This document shows positions 10,875-21,879 of a stretch of DNA of 64,000 nt, piece by piece. The first letter of the stretch is position 1, and every line of letters begins with the position of its first letter. Source of the stretch: Hordeum vulgare subsp. vulgare (lineage: Eukaryota > Streptophyta > Magnoliopsida > Poales > Poaceae). The stretch spans positions 348,624,138-348,688,137 of the forward strand of contig NC_058521.1 of assembly GCF_904849725.1 (NCBI RefSeq), read 5' to 3'. Below the pieces are notes generated by a model. The model was not told the origin of the DNA. It saw only the letters and a list, made by a program, of their open reading frames with translations, and did no database searches. A program made the translations under genes and the position numbers.

Positions 10875-12800
10875 GCAATACTCGGTTGCCCAATATAAAC
10901 TTTAAATCTCTTTGTATGAGCACGTGAGATGGCTGCATGGCTTTGCAATATCATGTTACTATAATTAACTAGCATCATTAAAATGCTTGAATTATTTCCT
11001 TCTGTGTAGAAGCTTATATTATACTCCATTCTACTCTGAAAAAATAAGGAACTTTATAGTAATCATTTTCTTTTATAAATCTAGAATTCTCTAAGAAACA
11101 ATAGAAATGTCAACGTTATTTGAAGACTCGCTTGTTTTTTTTTTGTTGGCAACGTGTTTATACTGACTCGACGACAAAGTTGATATGCTACTTCATTGCT
11201 TAATTAATAAGTCTTACTCTTAATGAACTTTTATCACCGTACTTCCTACACAAATTACACAGGGTTAATAATACAAATTGGTTAATTTGTATACGCATGT
11301 CTGAGTGCGTACTGTTTAGTTCTAAAGTATGAAATACTTTTTTTTAATTTGCTTTATCTGTTGTATAATTTATTCCTAGATAATCCATTATGTTGTCCCA
11401 ATCCCACAATATACTCCTAAAAATTCTTGTTGTATTTATCTTTATATGACTCATGTCCACAAATGTTAGGTTCTTCTGACTATATTCTAGAACGGGTGGA
11501 AGCAGGTTATTGTATACATTATTTGGTTAATAAAAATTATGCTTTCAGTAAGAAAATTTGACCAGTTGATACCTTATTTGGTTATATGTCATTAATATAC
11601 ATTTACACCATGGAACTCTTTAGCTTACATGGTTACACAATAGAAAGCACGTTGAGACTACATAAAGTTATAAACGCACATAGAAATTACATACATCGAC
11701 AAACAGTGTTTGGATTTCATGTACACCTCTACACCTTCGAAAATGTTACACAACTACAACTCACGGTTCAAAAATATTATATGAAATAGCATTTTTTATG
11801 TACCAAAAAATTGTGTAGTAACTAGAACAATTATATATTTCACGGATATATATGATACAACACTCTTCTTAGTATAACTACTAGGCTGACAAGTAGTTGA
11901 CATTCTCTCTTACCAATAAGTAGCACACTTTTCAAAAATCAATTCATGTCCGTACTATGAACCCGTCAAAGTGGCCTCTAAAGCTTTGTTCTTCTTAGTG
12001 GCAACTCACCAAAGTACGTAATGAATAGATGACATAACACCAACATCGAAGTACCAACAATATGAACCTATTTATCCTTCTATCTCATAAATATCTTTAC
12101 ACACAATAGAAGTTAAATAAGTTCACCAAACACAATGAAGAATATTATGTTTTGTTTTGCTACTACCAGTTAATCTAACTCTACCCTAGAAAAGCAAGAT
12201 TACTATCACACATGTAATTTAGCTAAACATTAATTTTGATATAATATATTGAATGTTAAATAAAAATGGAAAATGATTAAGCTTATTCGCTTAATTTAGT
12301 TGACACAGTTATTATATCCTTAGAAATAAATGGATGTCATATGGTATGCTTTTATGTTCCAATGGGAAATATTGTCATGGATTAGCCAAATTAGTATGAA
12401 GGGATATCATCCTCATATATATTTCTATAAGTAGTTGATACAAGCCTCAATTTTATGATTTCCAACAATCTTCTCTCCTTTCGGTCTCTATATTCATGTG
12501 CTTCAAATTTCTATAGTATGTAATGACTTTGATACTGCAAAAATGTAAACATAGAAAAAATAAATTATAATCATTTTATCGAGAACTTATTGGATATACA
12601 AAGCAGCAAGGTTAATGAAAACAAAATAAAATAAAATCCAAAGAGTTAGAAGACATTCTTTGAATCATATTTTTTCACTTATAATTGAACTAATAGAAAA
12701 AGCGGAGACACCCTACATGTGGATAGGTGGGTGTTTCACTTTTTTCGTTTCATGATAGCTACTATTTATGCCAAAGTAAATGCATAAAACATATTGACTA
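10875..12800. other. AT-rich unassigned sequence
   Basis: No supported gene, long repeat or terminal repeat is seen. It is strongly AT-rich and lies inside the proposed Helitron-like insertion. Confidence 0.5.
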
Positions 12801-13240
12801 GCCCGTGCGAATGTACGGGTTTACGACTAGTAGTATTATTCATTGATGCAATACGACAAAGATTATGATAGAGGACAGAAAACTCACATATAAATACACT
12901 ATCTTGGACATCTTTTGTGATTGTGACCCCCATCAAATATTAAATAATGATCAAGTGTTGATATTGGACATGGAAGACAAGACAGTGGCTATGGTAGTTT
13001 ACGTTCACATAGAAGTTATAAGGTCGTGGATCCTTTAACATGTGGTGCTTGCTTTAGATCTTTTGTAGACATAAATTCCCTCACTAAGTAGAGATGCTAC
13101 TTGTGCATCCATGACCTTGAAACTCGTTATATTGCCATGCATGTCCGCCATACCTACCTATGGATTGATTAAGATCCTTCAAGTAAGTTGTCATCGGTGC
13201 ATCAAGCAATAAAAATTGCTCCTAAAAACTTGTGTGATCT

Positions 13241-14019
13241 TTTTTTTTTGACCAGCTACTGTAGGGAAACACCCCACAGCTTTTCTTTTATTCCAATAAT
13301 AGGTTATATGTACATGAGAGGATTAGGATATACAAAGGGGATGGGGAGAGATACAAACCTCAAGGAAGTAAAAAAGAGATCCACTTGAGAAGATCATCCC
13401 TAAATCTAGCCTTAATCCTATGAGCTAAAAGGGAGATATCATGAGTGAAACCAGACTTCCATTTGCTGAATCTAGGACGCTCATTGTTGAAAATACTGGG
13501 ATTTCGGACTGTCCAAATATTCCAGCAGGCAGTGAACACTACTTCAGAGAAAAAAGGATGGTGAAAATCCTTTCTGGCTGTCAAATAAGTGGTCCACACT
13601 GAAGTACCCTTCTAGGAGATCTGAAGGTAGTTCCAGACCCTCTGCTGAAAAGGCAGTTAAAAAGATATGATCTCTATCCTCTTTGACCCTGGCATGACAA
13701 ACAACACAAAGGTTTGACTCAGACACCTTCTAGTGGTGGCGTTCAAGCATATCCTGTGTGTTGAGCCTCTCCATGATGAGCATCCAGCCAAACATCTTGA
13801 TTTTCATGGTGCAGCAACTTTTCCAAATCCAACCGAGCAATGGGTTGGGAACAATTGGCAGATGTACATGGATGTACTATTTCTTAGGAGAATAAGCTTT
13901 ACAATCACTACTCCAAAGCCAAATATCATTGCAAGATGGATCTTTTTCAAGATTCTGGAGTAAGGAGGTGACTGATTCCAACTCTTGGTGGGCCCTGTCT
14001 GAGAGAGGCAAGTGAAACA
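13241..14019 (-). pseudogene. LINE C: 5'-truncated L1-type ORF2 C-terminus with zf-RVT region
   Basis: On the minus strand the copy ends in poly(A), seen as T 13241-13249, and carries TGTGATCTTTT duplications at about 13233-13243 and 14020-14030. It encodes the end of a LINE reverse-transcriptase polyprotein. This includes a zf-RVT-like segment (WKSCCTMKIKMFGWMLIMER, LCVVCHARVKEDRDHIF) and then SEVVFTACWNIWTVRN at 13599-13360. Frameshifts and a stop break it. About 780 bp survive, the usual result of incomplete target-primed reverse transcription. It is inserted in the Gypsy interior. Confidence 0.85.
13259..13279 (-). other. LINE C 3'-terminal stem-loop
   Basis: Read on the minus strand, CTGTGGGG, loop TGTTT and CCCTACAG form an 8-bp stem with one G-U pair, ten bases before the poly(A). 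A 3' stem-loop is the template feature recognised by the reverse transcriptase in some LINEs; the role here is inferred. Confidence 0.6.
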
Positions 14020-15263
14020 TGTGATCTTTTACTATAAGGGAAAATAAGCTTTGTACATTCTTGTCATGGTAAAGAAATAAAAGCGACGGACTCCATAGTA
14101 AAGTTTGGTATCACAAGGGGCAATATAAAGCGACGTTCCTTTGCATTGAGAGTTTGCGCATCCAACAACTTAAAAGCGCATGGCAACCTTCTATGAAGGG
14201 CCTATATTTTAACTTCAGGAGTTCAATCTTGTGTTTGAGTCAATAAAGTTTATTCCTCTTCCTACCTATTTACTCTATAATGGAAAGCACCATGTGTTGA
14301 GGAAAGATTCATACTTATATATCCAATTGGATGTAGATGATCATGATTTATTATTGTTTCCACTATCCTTGAGGTAAATAAGTTGGGTGGAAAATCATTT
14401 AAACCCCTATCTTCCTATGTGTCCTATGGAAACATGAACTCCAAAAATATGCCTTGAGCATGAGCAACCATAGAAGATGAAATGTTAGTTTGGTATGTGA
14501 ACTTGCCAAAAATAAAGCTCTTACATAGACTCTCCTCTTAAATATGATGAAGTATGATTGTCCCAGTGACTGACAACATTGTTTGTTGATTGTCAATAAA
14601 ATATATGCTTCTTACTCCAATAGTTGTGAATATATTGTTACTTGTTTATTAGGAGCTATATCATAAAATACTTCCTGCTATGCTAATATTCACGATGCTC
14701 TCATGATACTCCAAAAATTCTGAAAACTTAGGATGACCTGAGCAATTTTTACAGAAATAATGTGTAGGAAATTCAGCGTAAAAAGATGTTCCGGTAAAAT
14801 CAGAGAAATTATGTACTGGATGTCAAAGTTTCTGTTTTTGCACCATATCAATTATACTTATCATACAAGTCATCCAAAGGCTTTACTTGGCAGAAATACT
14901 AATTTAATCATAAAAACACAATGATTATAGAGGCGATGTCATCACACAAAAATAGAAAGTAAAAAAGCAACAAAAATAAGATAACTATTGGTCTGCCTCC
15001 CAACAAGCGCTATAGTTTTATACCCCTAGCTAGGTTTAATGCATAAGATCAAGTGTTGTCATATTTCACATCAAGCTTCACAATAACAATAGAAGACTTA
15101 AAAATGGACTCTTTATCAAGTTTCTAAACTTGGGATGCATAATAATCATTTTGTGGTCTTTGTTTCTTTCAGTAGGAGGCGTACTAATTCTCATAGGAAT
15201 ATATGTGACTTTGGGACTTTTACTTCGAGAGATACTAGCATTAGTTTTCAAGGGTGTGAAAGC

Positions 15264-16762
15264 GGAACTGATATGTCCATTTTGCATCCTGAATTACTAT
15301 TGATAGTTGTGTTATTACTGTCTATTATCCCTTATTATCATACAATTCTCATGTTCTTTCTCTCTGAATATGCATGGTACATCACTGAGAGGGAAAATAT
15401 GGAAACTGGAATTCTGGACCGGGAAACCGAGAAAAAGGCGGAAAAATCAACTTGCCCCAAATGACCTGAAACTTTATGAAGAATGTTTCTAGAATATTTG
15501 AGAATTACTAGGCCAGAAATAAATAAGAGGGGTCCACATGCTGTCCACAAGGCCCTGATGCCTCGTGGGCCCCTTGTTGGCCCTCTCGCGACCCTCTTCA
15601 ACTATATGACGTGTTTTAACCTAGCAAAAAATTATAAGTTGTCTTTAGGGATGAAGCGCCGTCGTCTCGAGGTGGAAACCTGGGAAGAGGTCCTTTTGCT
15701 CTACAGTTGGGAGGTTTTGTCGGGGAAACTTTACTTCTGTAGGGGGACATCAAAGTCATCGTCACCACCAACACTTCCTCCTTCGTAGGAGGACCAATCT
15801 TCATCAACATCTTCATCATCACCGTCTCATCGCCAACCCTAGTTCATCTCTTGTATTCAATCTTTATCTCAAAACCTCAGATTGGTACCTGTGGGTTACT
15901 AGTTCTGTTGATTACATCTTATAGTTGATGCTTGTTGGATTACATGGTGGAAAATATTATGTTCAGATCCTTAATTATTATTATGACACCTTTGATCTTT
16001 AACATGTTGATGAGGTGTGAGTATTAACTATTGTTCCTGAGGACATGGGAGAAGTCTTGTTATAAGTAATCATATAAGGTTAGTATTCGTTCAATATTTT
16101 GATGATATGTTTGTTGTTACTTCTCTTATTGGTGTCATGTGAACATCCACAACACGACACTTTACCATGTTACAGGCATAGGGGAAGTCATTGTGGAGTA
16201 ACAAGTAGATGATGGGTTGCGAGAGTAACAGAAGCTTAAACCCTAGTTTATGCCTTCCTTCATGAGGGGCTGATTTGGATCCACAAGTTGAATACTATGG
16301 TTAGATTATCTTAATTCTTGTTTCGTAGTTGCGGATGCTTGCGAGAGAAAATAATCATAAGTTGGTTGTTTCTTCAAGTAAGAGCAGCACCTTAGCACGA
16401 CTCCACCCACACATCAAATTATTAAATTAGCAAATGTGAATAAACTCAATATGATGAACATGACTAGACAAAAATGTGCATGTGTCGTCGGGAGTGCTTG
16501 CTTTATATAAGGGTACTTACACGCCCGTCCTTTGCTATAAAAAGGATTGGGCTACTTTGCTGCACATTTAATACTATTGTTACTTGCAACTTCTTACTAA
16601 TTATCTTGCTACAAAACTATCTATCACTATTACTTAGAGCACTTGCAGAGAATACCTTGCTGAAAACTGCTTATCATTTCCTTCTACTCCTCGTTGGATT
16701 CGACACTCTTACTTATTGAAATGACTATTAGTGATCCCCTATACTTGTGGGTCATCAGGAAC
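15264..16762 (+). mobile_element. Solo LTR, Athila-type Gypsy, with perfect 5-bp target duplication
   Basis: The LTR runs from TGATATGTCCATTTTGCATC at 15269 to ACTTGTGGGTCATCA at 16757, about 1.49 kb. It is flanked on both sides by GGAAC (15264-15268 and 16758-16762). No interior or second LTR is present, so the element was reduced by recombination between its LTRs. The ends, including TTGGATTCGACACTCTTACT near the 3' side, match a common Triticeae Gypsy LTR type. Short ORFs inside are incidental. Confidence 0.88.
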
Positions 16763-17089
16763 CTACTTTATCAATAACCTCCTTCGTTTTATCAATCGTA
16801 TAGATACTTTGTTCTACACTCTCATCAATATAAGTATCCTTCTCCTTCAAGGTAGAAAATCCTCGTGAAGTTTCAGGTCATTTGTTGTCCAAAGAGTTTG
16901 ATCTTTCCCATGGCTTTCGGGTCCAAGCTTCTAGTTTACGAAAATTTCCCTTTTTGTGTAGATCTTGCAAATTAATACAAAAAAGGCATTCAAATTGTGT
17001 CATAAAGTTTAATCTTGACCAAGAACAATATAAATATCAATGAGAAATTATGATGCAAAATGGACGTATGAGGGGCTAATAAGGCGAAG
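16763..17089. other. Flank of the solo LTR, unassigned retroelement interior
   Basis: The sequence continues the Gypsy-like non-coding DNA of 14900-15263 across the solo LTR. It becomes GC-rich and coding-like at about 17085. No gene is seen. Confidence 0.45.
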
Positions 17090-18813
17090 CCCCCGAAGCA
17101 CTCCATGCTTGTCGGGGAGGACAACTCCTATCGGGAGGCCGTGGTGAGCCCCAACATTCAGATGTGTGCCATGCCCCGGAGGCCGCCGCATCAAGCCCGC
17201 AACACACTCTGTCGCGGCAAGATAAGGTGGTTATCACGCGAAGCCCCGAGGACATGCTTGAAGAGGCAACCCTTGTGAAGGGCAAGGGGCCTGCAAAAGG
17301 TGGAGGATGTCGTAGAGACTTCATGGACGATGACGGGAGGGGGCGGCACTGAATCACACGCATGTCGGGCTCTACAGCTGATCACCGGCAGCGCCCTTCT
17401 CTGACGTGGGGCTTTTTGGAGCGCTAGGGCCGCCCTTGGCACGCTTGAGGCTGAGCTCCAGGTGGAGGAAGCGTTCCTCACGCCTGAATACCTGGGCCTC
17501 GCTAACGTATGGAGGAGACTACAGCTAGTCGTTAATATGGGCCACATGCAAGACGACGCCGCGCAGGAGAATTGCGAGAAGGCTACCTGGGAAAACGTGG
17601 AGCTATGGGAGAACTCTATGCACGAGGTTGATGAGGACAACAAGCAGCGCGAGGATGCGGAGGCCCACGAGAAGGTTGCTCTCGAAGTGTTAGCCGCACA
17701 AGGCCAACACGAAGGTGTTGGCCACACGGGTTACCTTCGAGGACAGCCATGCCAAGCCCAATGAGCAGCTCGCGATGAAGGGGGAGAAGGTCAAGGCTAA
17801 CGCCGATGCCAGGGTTAAGAAGGAGGACGAGGCGCTCCACAAGACCCACAATGATAAGTTGAAGCATTAGGAGATGCGCTTCACCACAAGGCAAACCAAG
17901 CCCCAAGCTGAGTTGGACCTGCTCAAGGGTTTGCTTCACGAGGTGGAGGCCAACCTCGATCTCCCCCTAAAGGACAAGGAGTGTCGGTGTCAAAACCGGC
18001 GGATCTCGGGTAGGGGGTCCGGCATTGTGGACCTTGGATCGATGGGTTACACGGGATGAAGGAGACAATGTTTACCCAGGTTAGGGCCCTCTTGAGGAGG
18101 TAAAACCCTACGTCTTGCTTGATTATATTGATGTGTATGAGGATTACACAGTTGATCTATCTCAAGATCGTATGAGCTAAAATCCTAGATAAGTTAACCT
18201 CCCTAAATGGATGAAATCGCCTGGTTTATATAGACACCAGTGGTCCCTAGGTTTACACACAACCGACCTTGGGTAGGGGGCAGAGGCGCCAACCTAGACT
18301 ACCAGAGTTGGATGACACGCTAGTCTTCAGAGCTTTCCTTCTTGAATACGAGGTCATCATATAATCCGGACTTGAACAACACGGCCCATTTGGTCGGTCG
18401 CTAAGAGATGGGCAAACCGTCCAAGGACCTGTTAGTCCCGGACTCCCTCAAGGAGGTTGTCGAGGGGGGTTGACATCACTCAAGGAGTAGGTGGTGGTGT
18501 CTCCGACGCTGTCCAAAAGACCTAGGAGAATGCCACCTGGGCGCGGACGATGTAGGTGAAGCGCATGAAGGTGCTCCGCAAGCTTAAAAAGCATACCCAC
18601 GGTGTTCTGTCCTACTTTGTTGAGGAGGTCCCGGTCTTCCCCATCGCCGATTACCTCAAAATCTTCTCCAAGATGCTGGACACGCTGGAGATGGGAGTCT
18701 CGAGGCAGGAAGCCCTCATCGAGGAGGAGACCCGCGATCTCATGGACCAGGTGGCGACGCACATCTCCAACAACCTCCTTCACCCCAACCCCAACCAGGA
18801 GGCCTGCCGTTAA
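17090..18813 (+). pseudogene. Degraded retroelement ORF encoding a long coiled coil, split by a solo LTR
   Basis: GC-rich plus-strand sequence reads, over several frames, as a Glu/Ala/Lys/Leu-rich coiled coil. Examples are EDAEAHEKVALEVLAA near 17655 and LDLLKGLLHEVEANLDLPLK at about 17909-17970. The last words run straight into the LTR. Beyond it, 18556-18813 gives MKRMKVLRKLKKHTHGVLSY and a Glu-rich helix. I recall similar coiled-coil proteins near Triticeae retroelement gag regions, but cannot name the family or function. Stops and frameshifts are frequent and it is not translatable. Confidence 0.5.
17977..18455 (+). mobile_element. Solo LTR of the TGTCGGTGTC Gypsy family with perfect target duplication
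   Basis: The LTR begins TGTCGGTGTCAAAACCGGC at 17982 and ends GACTCCCTCA at 18450 (469 bp). AGGAG flanks it at 17977-17981 and 18451-18455. It contains the TTTATATAGACACC segment near 18214, a plausible TATA region. It splits the coiled-coil ORF. The same family left a truncated LTR tail at 5854-6007. Confidence 0.9.
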
Positions 18814-19048
18814 CACTTAACGGGGACGTTGCAATATATGCCGTCCCAGTTAATTTGCCGTCTGCCCCCTCATGGCAAAGATTCTTTGCCGTCCGCTTTG
18901 GGAAAGCAGACGGCAAAGAACCTCTTCACCGGATTTTTTTGACCGTCTACTTTGCCGTCAGCTGACCGACAGCAAAGCCTTTGTCGTCCGTGGCTGAACC
19001 CTTTGCCGTCCGCTTTGGCAGACGGCAAATTTCTGAATTTCAGTAGTG
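18814..19048. mobile_element. Small non-autonomous CACTA element with TTTGCCGTC repeats
   Basis: The right end reads CACTACTGAAATTCAG on the minus strand, finishing at 19048. Copies of TTTGCCGTC and GACGGCAAA follow inwards in both orientations. The left end may be CACTTAAC at 18814 but is degenerate, and no matching 3-bp duplication is seen. It is too short to encode anything. Confidence 0.55.
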
Positions 19049-19251
19049 TCACCAGTGTGATGGATCCCATTCTGGGAGAGCTCCATACCCATCTCAGAAG
19101 GGAGGTGCGTGATCATGTGGAATCCATGATTTGGCGGTTGGCACAGACTCTAGAGACCTCTAAGGAAAGAGACGAACTCGAAGTGGCCTTCCACGACGAC
19201 AACGATGGCGCCTCCTCTCCTTAGGATTTTATCTTTTCCCTCTCACTCCTT

Positions 19252-19700
19252 TTATCCAACAATTGTCACTTGGTAAACTTGTCGATGGAGACACAGAGGA
19301 AGAGGTATCCGCTGACCGGGCGAGGAAAGCGGACAACAATGTCGACCCCTAGACTGCAAAGGGCAATGACAGGGAATGGTTTGGAGCACTTGCGCTGGCT
19401 GGTGGATCAGCTTGGTGCCGAACTGGCAGGCTTCATAGGATTGGACCACCTTGGTGTCATCTTGAAGCGTAGTGGGTGGTAAAAGACACTGCAAAATACC
19501 TTGCCGACGAGTGTGCGTGAGCCACAGTCTCCTCCATGTATATTAGGAAGTAGCTCGCACCCTTGATCTGCAGAGATGCAGTGCAGCGTGAGTCCATTGG
19601 GCCACGTGCAGTAGAGCTTGCCATCCGTAATGCAGTAGGAGGCAGCTTAGCCGGCTACACGATCAATTTTGGTATCGTCCTCAGGGATGCGCCGCTCTCC
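19252..19700 (-). pseudogene. Ty3/Gypsy pol fragment (end of RNase H to start of integrase)
   Basis: Minus-strand reading gives RRIPEDDTKID.., then a segment like ISADQGCELLPNIHGGDCG, then RTLVGKVF followed by a zinc-binding stretch with VVQSYEACQFGTKLIHQPAQ. A frameshift leads to VDIVVRFPRPVSGYLFLCVS at the integrase start. This is the H2C2-to-integrase linker of a Gypsy polyprotein of a different lineage from the one at 6008. Only about 150 codons remain, with stops and shifts. The stretch 19049-19251 beside it has a weak open frame (MDPILGELHTHLRREVRDHV) that I cannot assign. Confidence 0.8.
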
Positions 19701-20527
19701 AGGTAGGCTACACTACATGAATCAGCTCCTTTGCCATCCATCACAGTAGAAGGCAAAGGACTAGGTCACGGACATCAATGTTTGGCGTCCGCCGGCTGAC
19801 GGCTCCACTTCCAGCACTGGAAGTCAAGGTAATAAGCTTCTTTGCCGTGTGCAAAACCACAATGGATGACAAAGAACTTTTCTGTTAGTCTTCCTAGACA
19901 AGCGGATGACAAAGCTGCTAGACTACAAAGCACATCTGTAAGCCCCATTAGGTGGCTAATGACAACCTTTGCTATCCGCCAGCTGACGGCAAAGACACTA
20001 TGCATTTGCGTCTGCTAGCTGATGTCACCCTGCCTCCACCAGCCCCTACCCTTTGTCGTGTGCCTACAATGTCCTTTGTCAGCTGCCAAGTGGGTCAGAC
20101 GTGGTGCTGCCAAGTTGAATAGGTAGCTGCCACGTGGCACCTTTGTCATGAGCTGACGGACGACAAAGGCCTTTTCCATCGGTTGGCAGATGGCAAAGTG
20201 CATTTATTACCTCTTGTAAATCTACTTTCTATTATTCCCTGCATTTTTGAAACACATATATGATATATATAGCTTCAAGCCCCAATATAGGCCATGTATT
20301 CCAACAAGTACTTTGTAATATCCAACACAAGAGAATTATTAAACAAGAGAAGACATATATGTAGGCTATGAAAAGAACCAATAGACATAGTTTCACATTG
20401 TTCATCCATGCATAGCTTCATATTGTTTATTAAATACAAATCAGAACTAAACACTAGGAATCCATCATGGCAGCTTACATGAAGTGAATCAAATCTACAA
20501 AATGGGAATAAGAAAGTTAGAACAAAA

Positions 20528-20612
20528 TGATGAAGAAGAAGAAGACTAGAAGAAGAAGAAGAAGAAGAAGAAGAAGAAGAAGAATAAGAAGAAGAATAAG
20601 AAGAATAAGAAA
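20528..20612. repeat. (GAA)n / (GAATAA) microsatellite
   Basis: AAGAAGAAG units with interspersed AATAAG variants, inside the CACTA-B 3' region. It is purine-only on the plus strand for most of its length. Confidence 0.9.
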
Positions 20613-21879
20613 ACTTACCGTCATCATTGTCACGAAGGTGAAATATCGGGGTTGCTCGGGCCGATTTCACGTGGAGAAGGGTTGTTTGATGTGGCTCGGG
20701 AGTTATGCTGCACCAAAAATCATTTGCAATGTCCTGTTAGCATGATGACACTCAATTTTTAATAGTAGTAACTATTGACCATTCAAATGAAACTCGTCGT
20801 TCCCGCCATAGAAATGTCTGGCATCGGCGGAGGGGTCTGAGCGGTCTTCTCGCACACAGACTGCACATTTGGTTTTCATGAGTTAGTCATATTAGTTAGT
20901 AATCGAAACGAACATTCACGTGCATGATTTGGCTGATATGCAGAAGAAACTTACCACGAGGAGCTCATACATGGCCCGGTGTGCCATCACATTTCGTGCC
21001 CTCTCCTCCTGCAACAACTCAGTCATCTTCTCCTCTGCGACCAGTTGCTTCTCTGCCGCCACCCAGTCCCTCTCCTCCTGAAGCGCCTGGGTTGTCGCTC
21101 TCTCTTTCTGAAGAGAATCCTGCAACACCACTCCTCATTAGCATTGTAGTCATCGATGGCCACACACAAAATGTAATAGAGGAAAGATATTTGAGTCCGT
21201 ATAACTAACCTCGATGGCGAGATCGACTGGTCGTGGACGAGTTCTTATCTCACAAAAAGAGCTCGTTTAGCGCGCGTTGATCTCCGGGAGAGTGAGAGGA
21301 CAATGTATCAGTCCATCTCCAATGGATATGGAGCCATGTTGCCTCCTACCACCAGCTATCACCACCATCTCTAGATGAATAGGTTGTTGGCTCGGGTTAA
21401 TGTCCTCATCTTCCCCTCCTTGTTGTACCTCGTGAGCTTGTGATGGGAGATAAGTTGGTGAACTTTTTTGGACGATTGAGGACAAACTCACACAAAGTTT
21501 TGGTCTTCTTGTATGAGGCAGTATGGGCCATGGCATAGATGTCATACACCTCTGGCACCTCCATGTTATTGTGTATTGCCTAAAAGAGAGGTACAAAGTA
21601 TTAGTGAAGAGCTCAAGCTAGCATGAAGAATTAATTGCATGAATCATGAGGCAAACAACATACCCAATTCCGCCAAAAATGATATAAGTTGGCGCTGCCT
21701 TGATGGTGTGGCACAACAACCATTTGGGCACTCCGGTCCTTTGCATTATCGTTGACGGCTCGCCATTGGCGTGTGCACCACTCCTCAACTAATGCCTCCA
21801 AACAATCCTTCTTATCCACACACCATCTCGGGCGCACCTAAGTTAGTAAAGAGAAATTTGAGTGCTACGACTATGAATC

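Larger units (their letters stand above)
8811..12830 (+). mobile_element. Helitron-like insertion, candidate
   Basis: The 3' side looks like a Helitron terminus. A short hairpin CCCGTGCGAATGTACGGG at 12802-12819 is followed 7 nt later by CTAG at 12827-12830, with host T next. A possible 5' end, TCTCTCTTC after A, lies at 8811, but this is only a guess. Sequence on either side (to about 8550 and from 12831) reads as the same Gypsy interior, which supports one insertion of roughly 4 kb. No RepHel gene is visible, so it would be non-autonomous. Other explanations, such as several independent insertions, remain possible. Confidence 0.35.
12831..15263 (+). mobile_element. Non-coding interior of the Athila-type Gypsy element, second segment
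   Basis: The sequence has the character of Gypsy interior DNA that I recall from Triticeae, for example CATCGGTGCATCAAGCAATA near 13194, AGCGACGGACTCC near 14083 and TGCCTCCCAACAAGCGC near 14994. It is interrupted by LINE C at 13241-14019. No open gene is supported. Confidence 0.55.
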
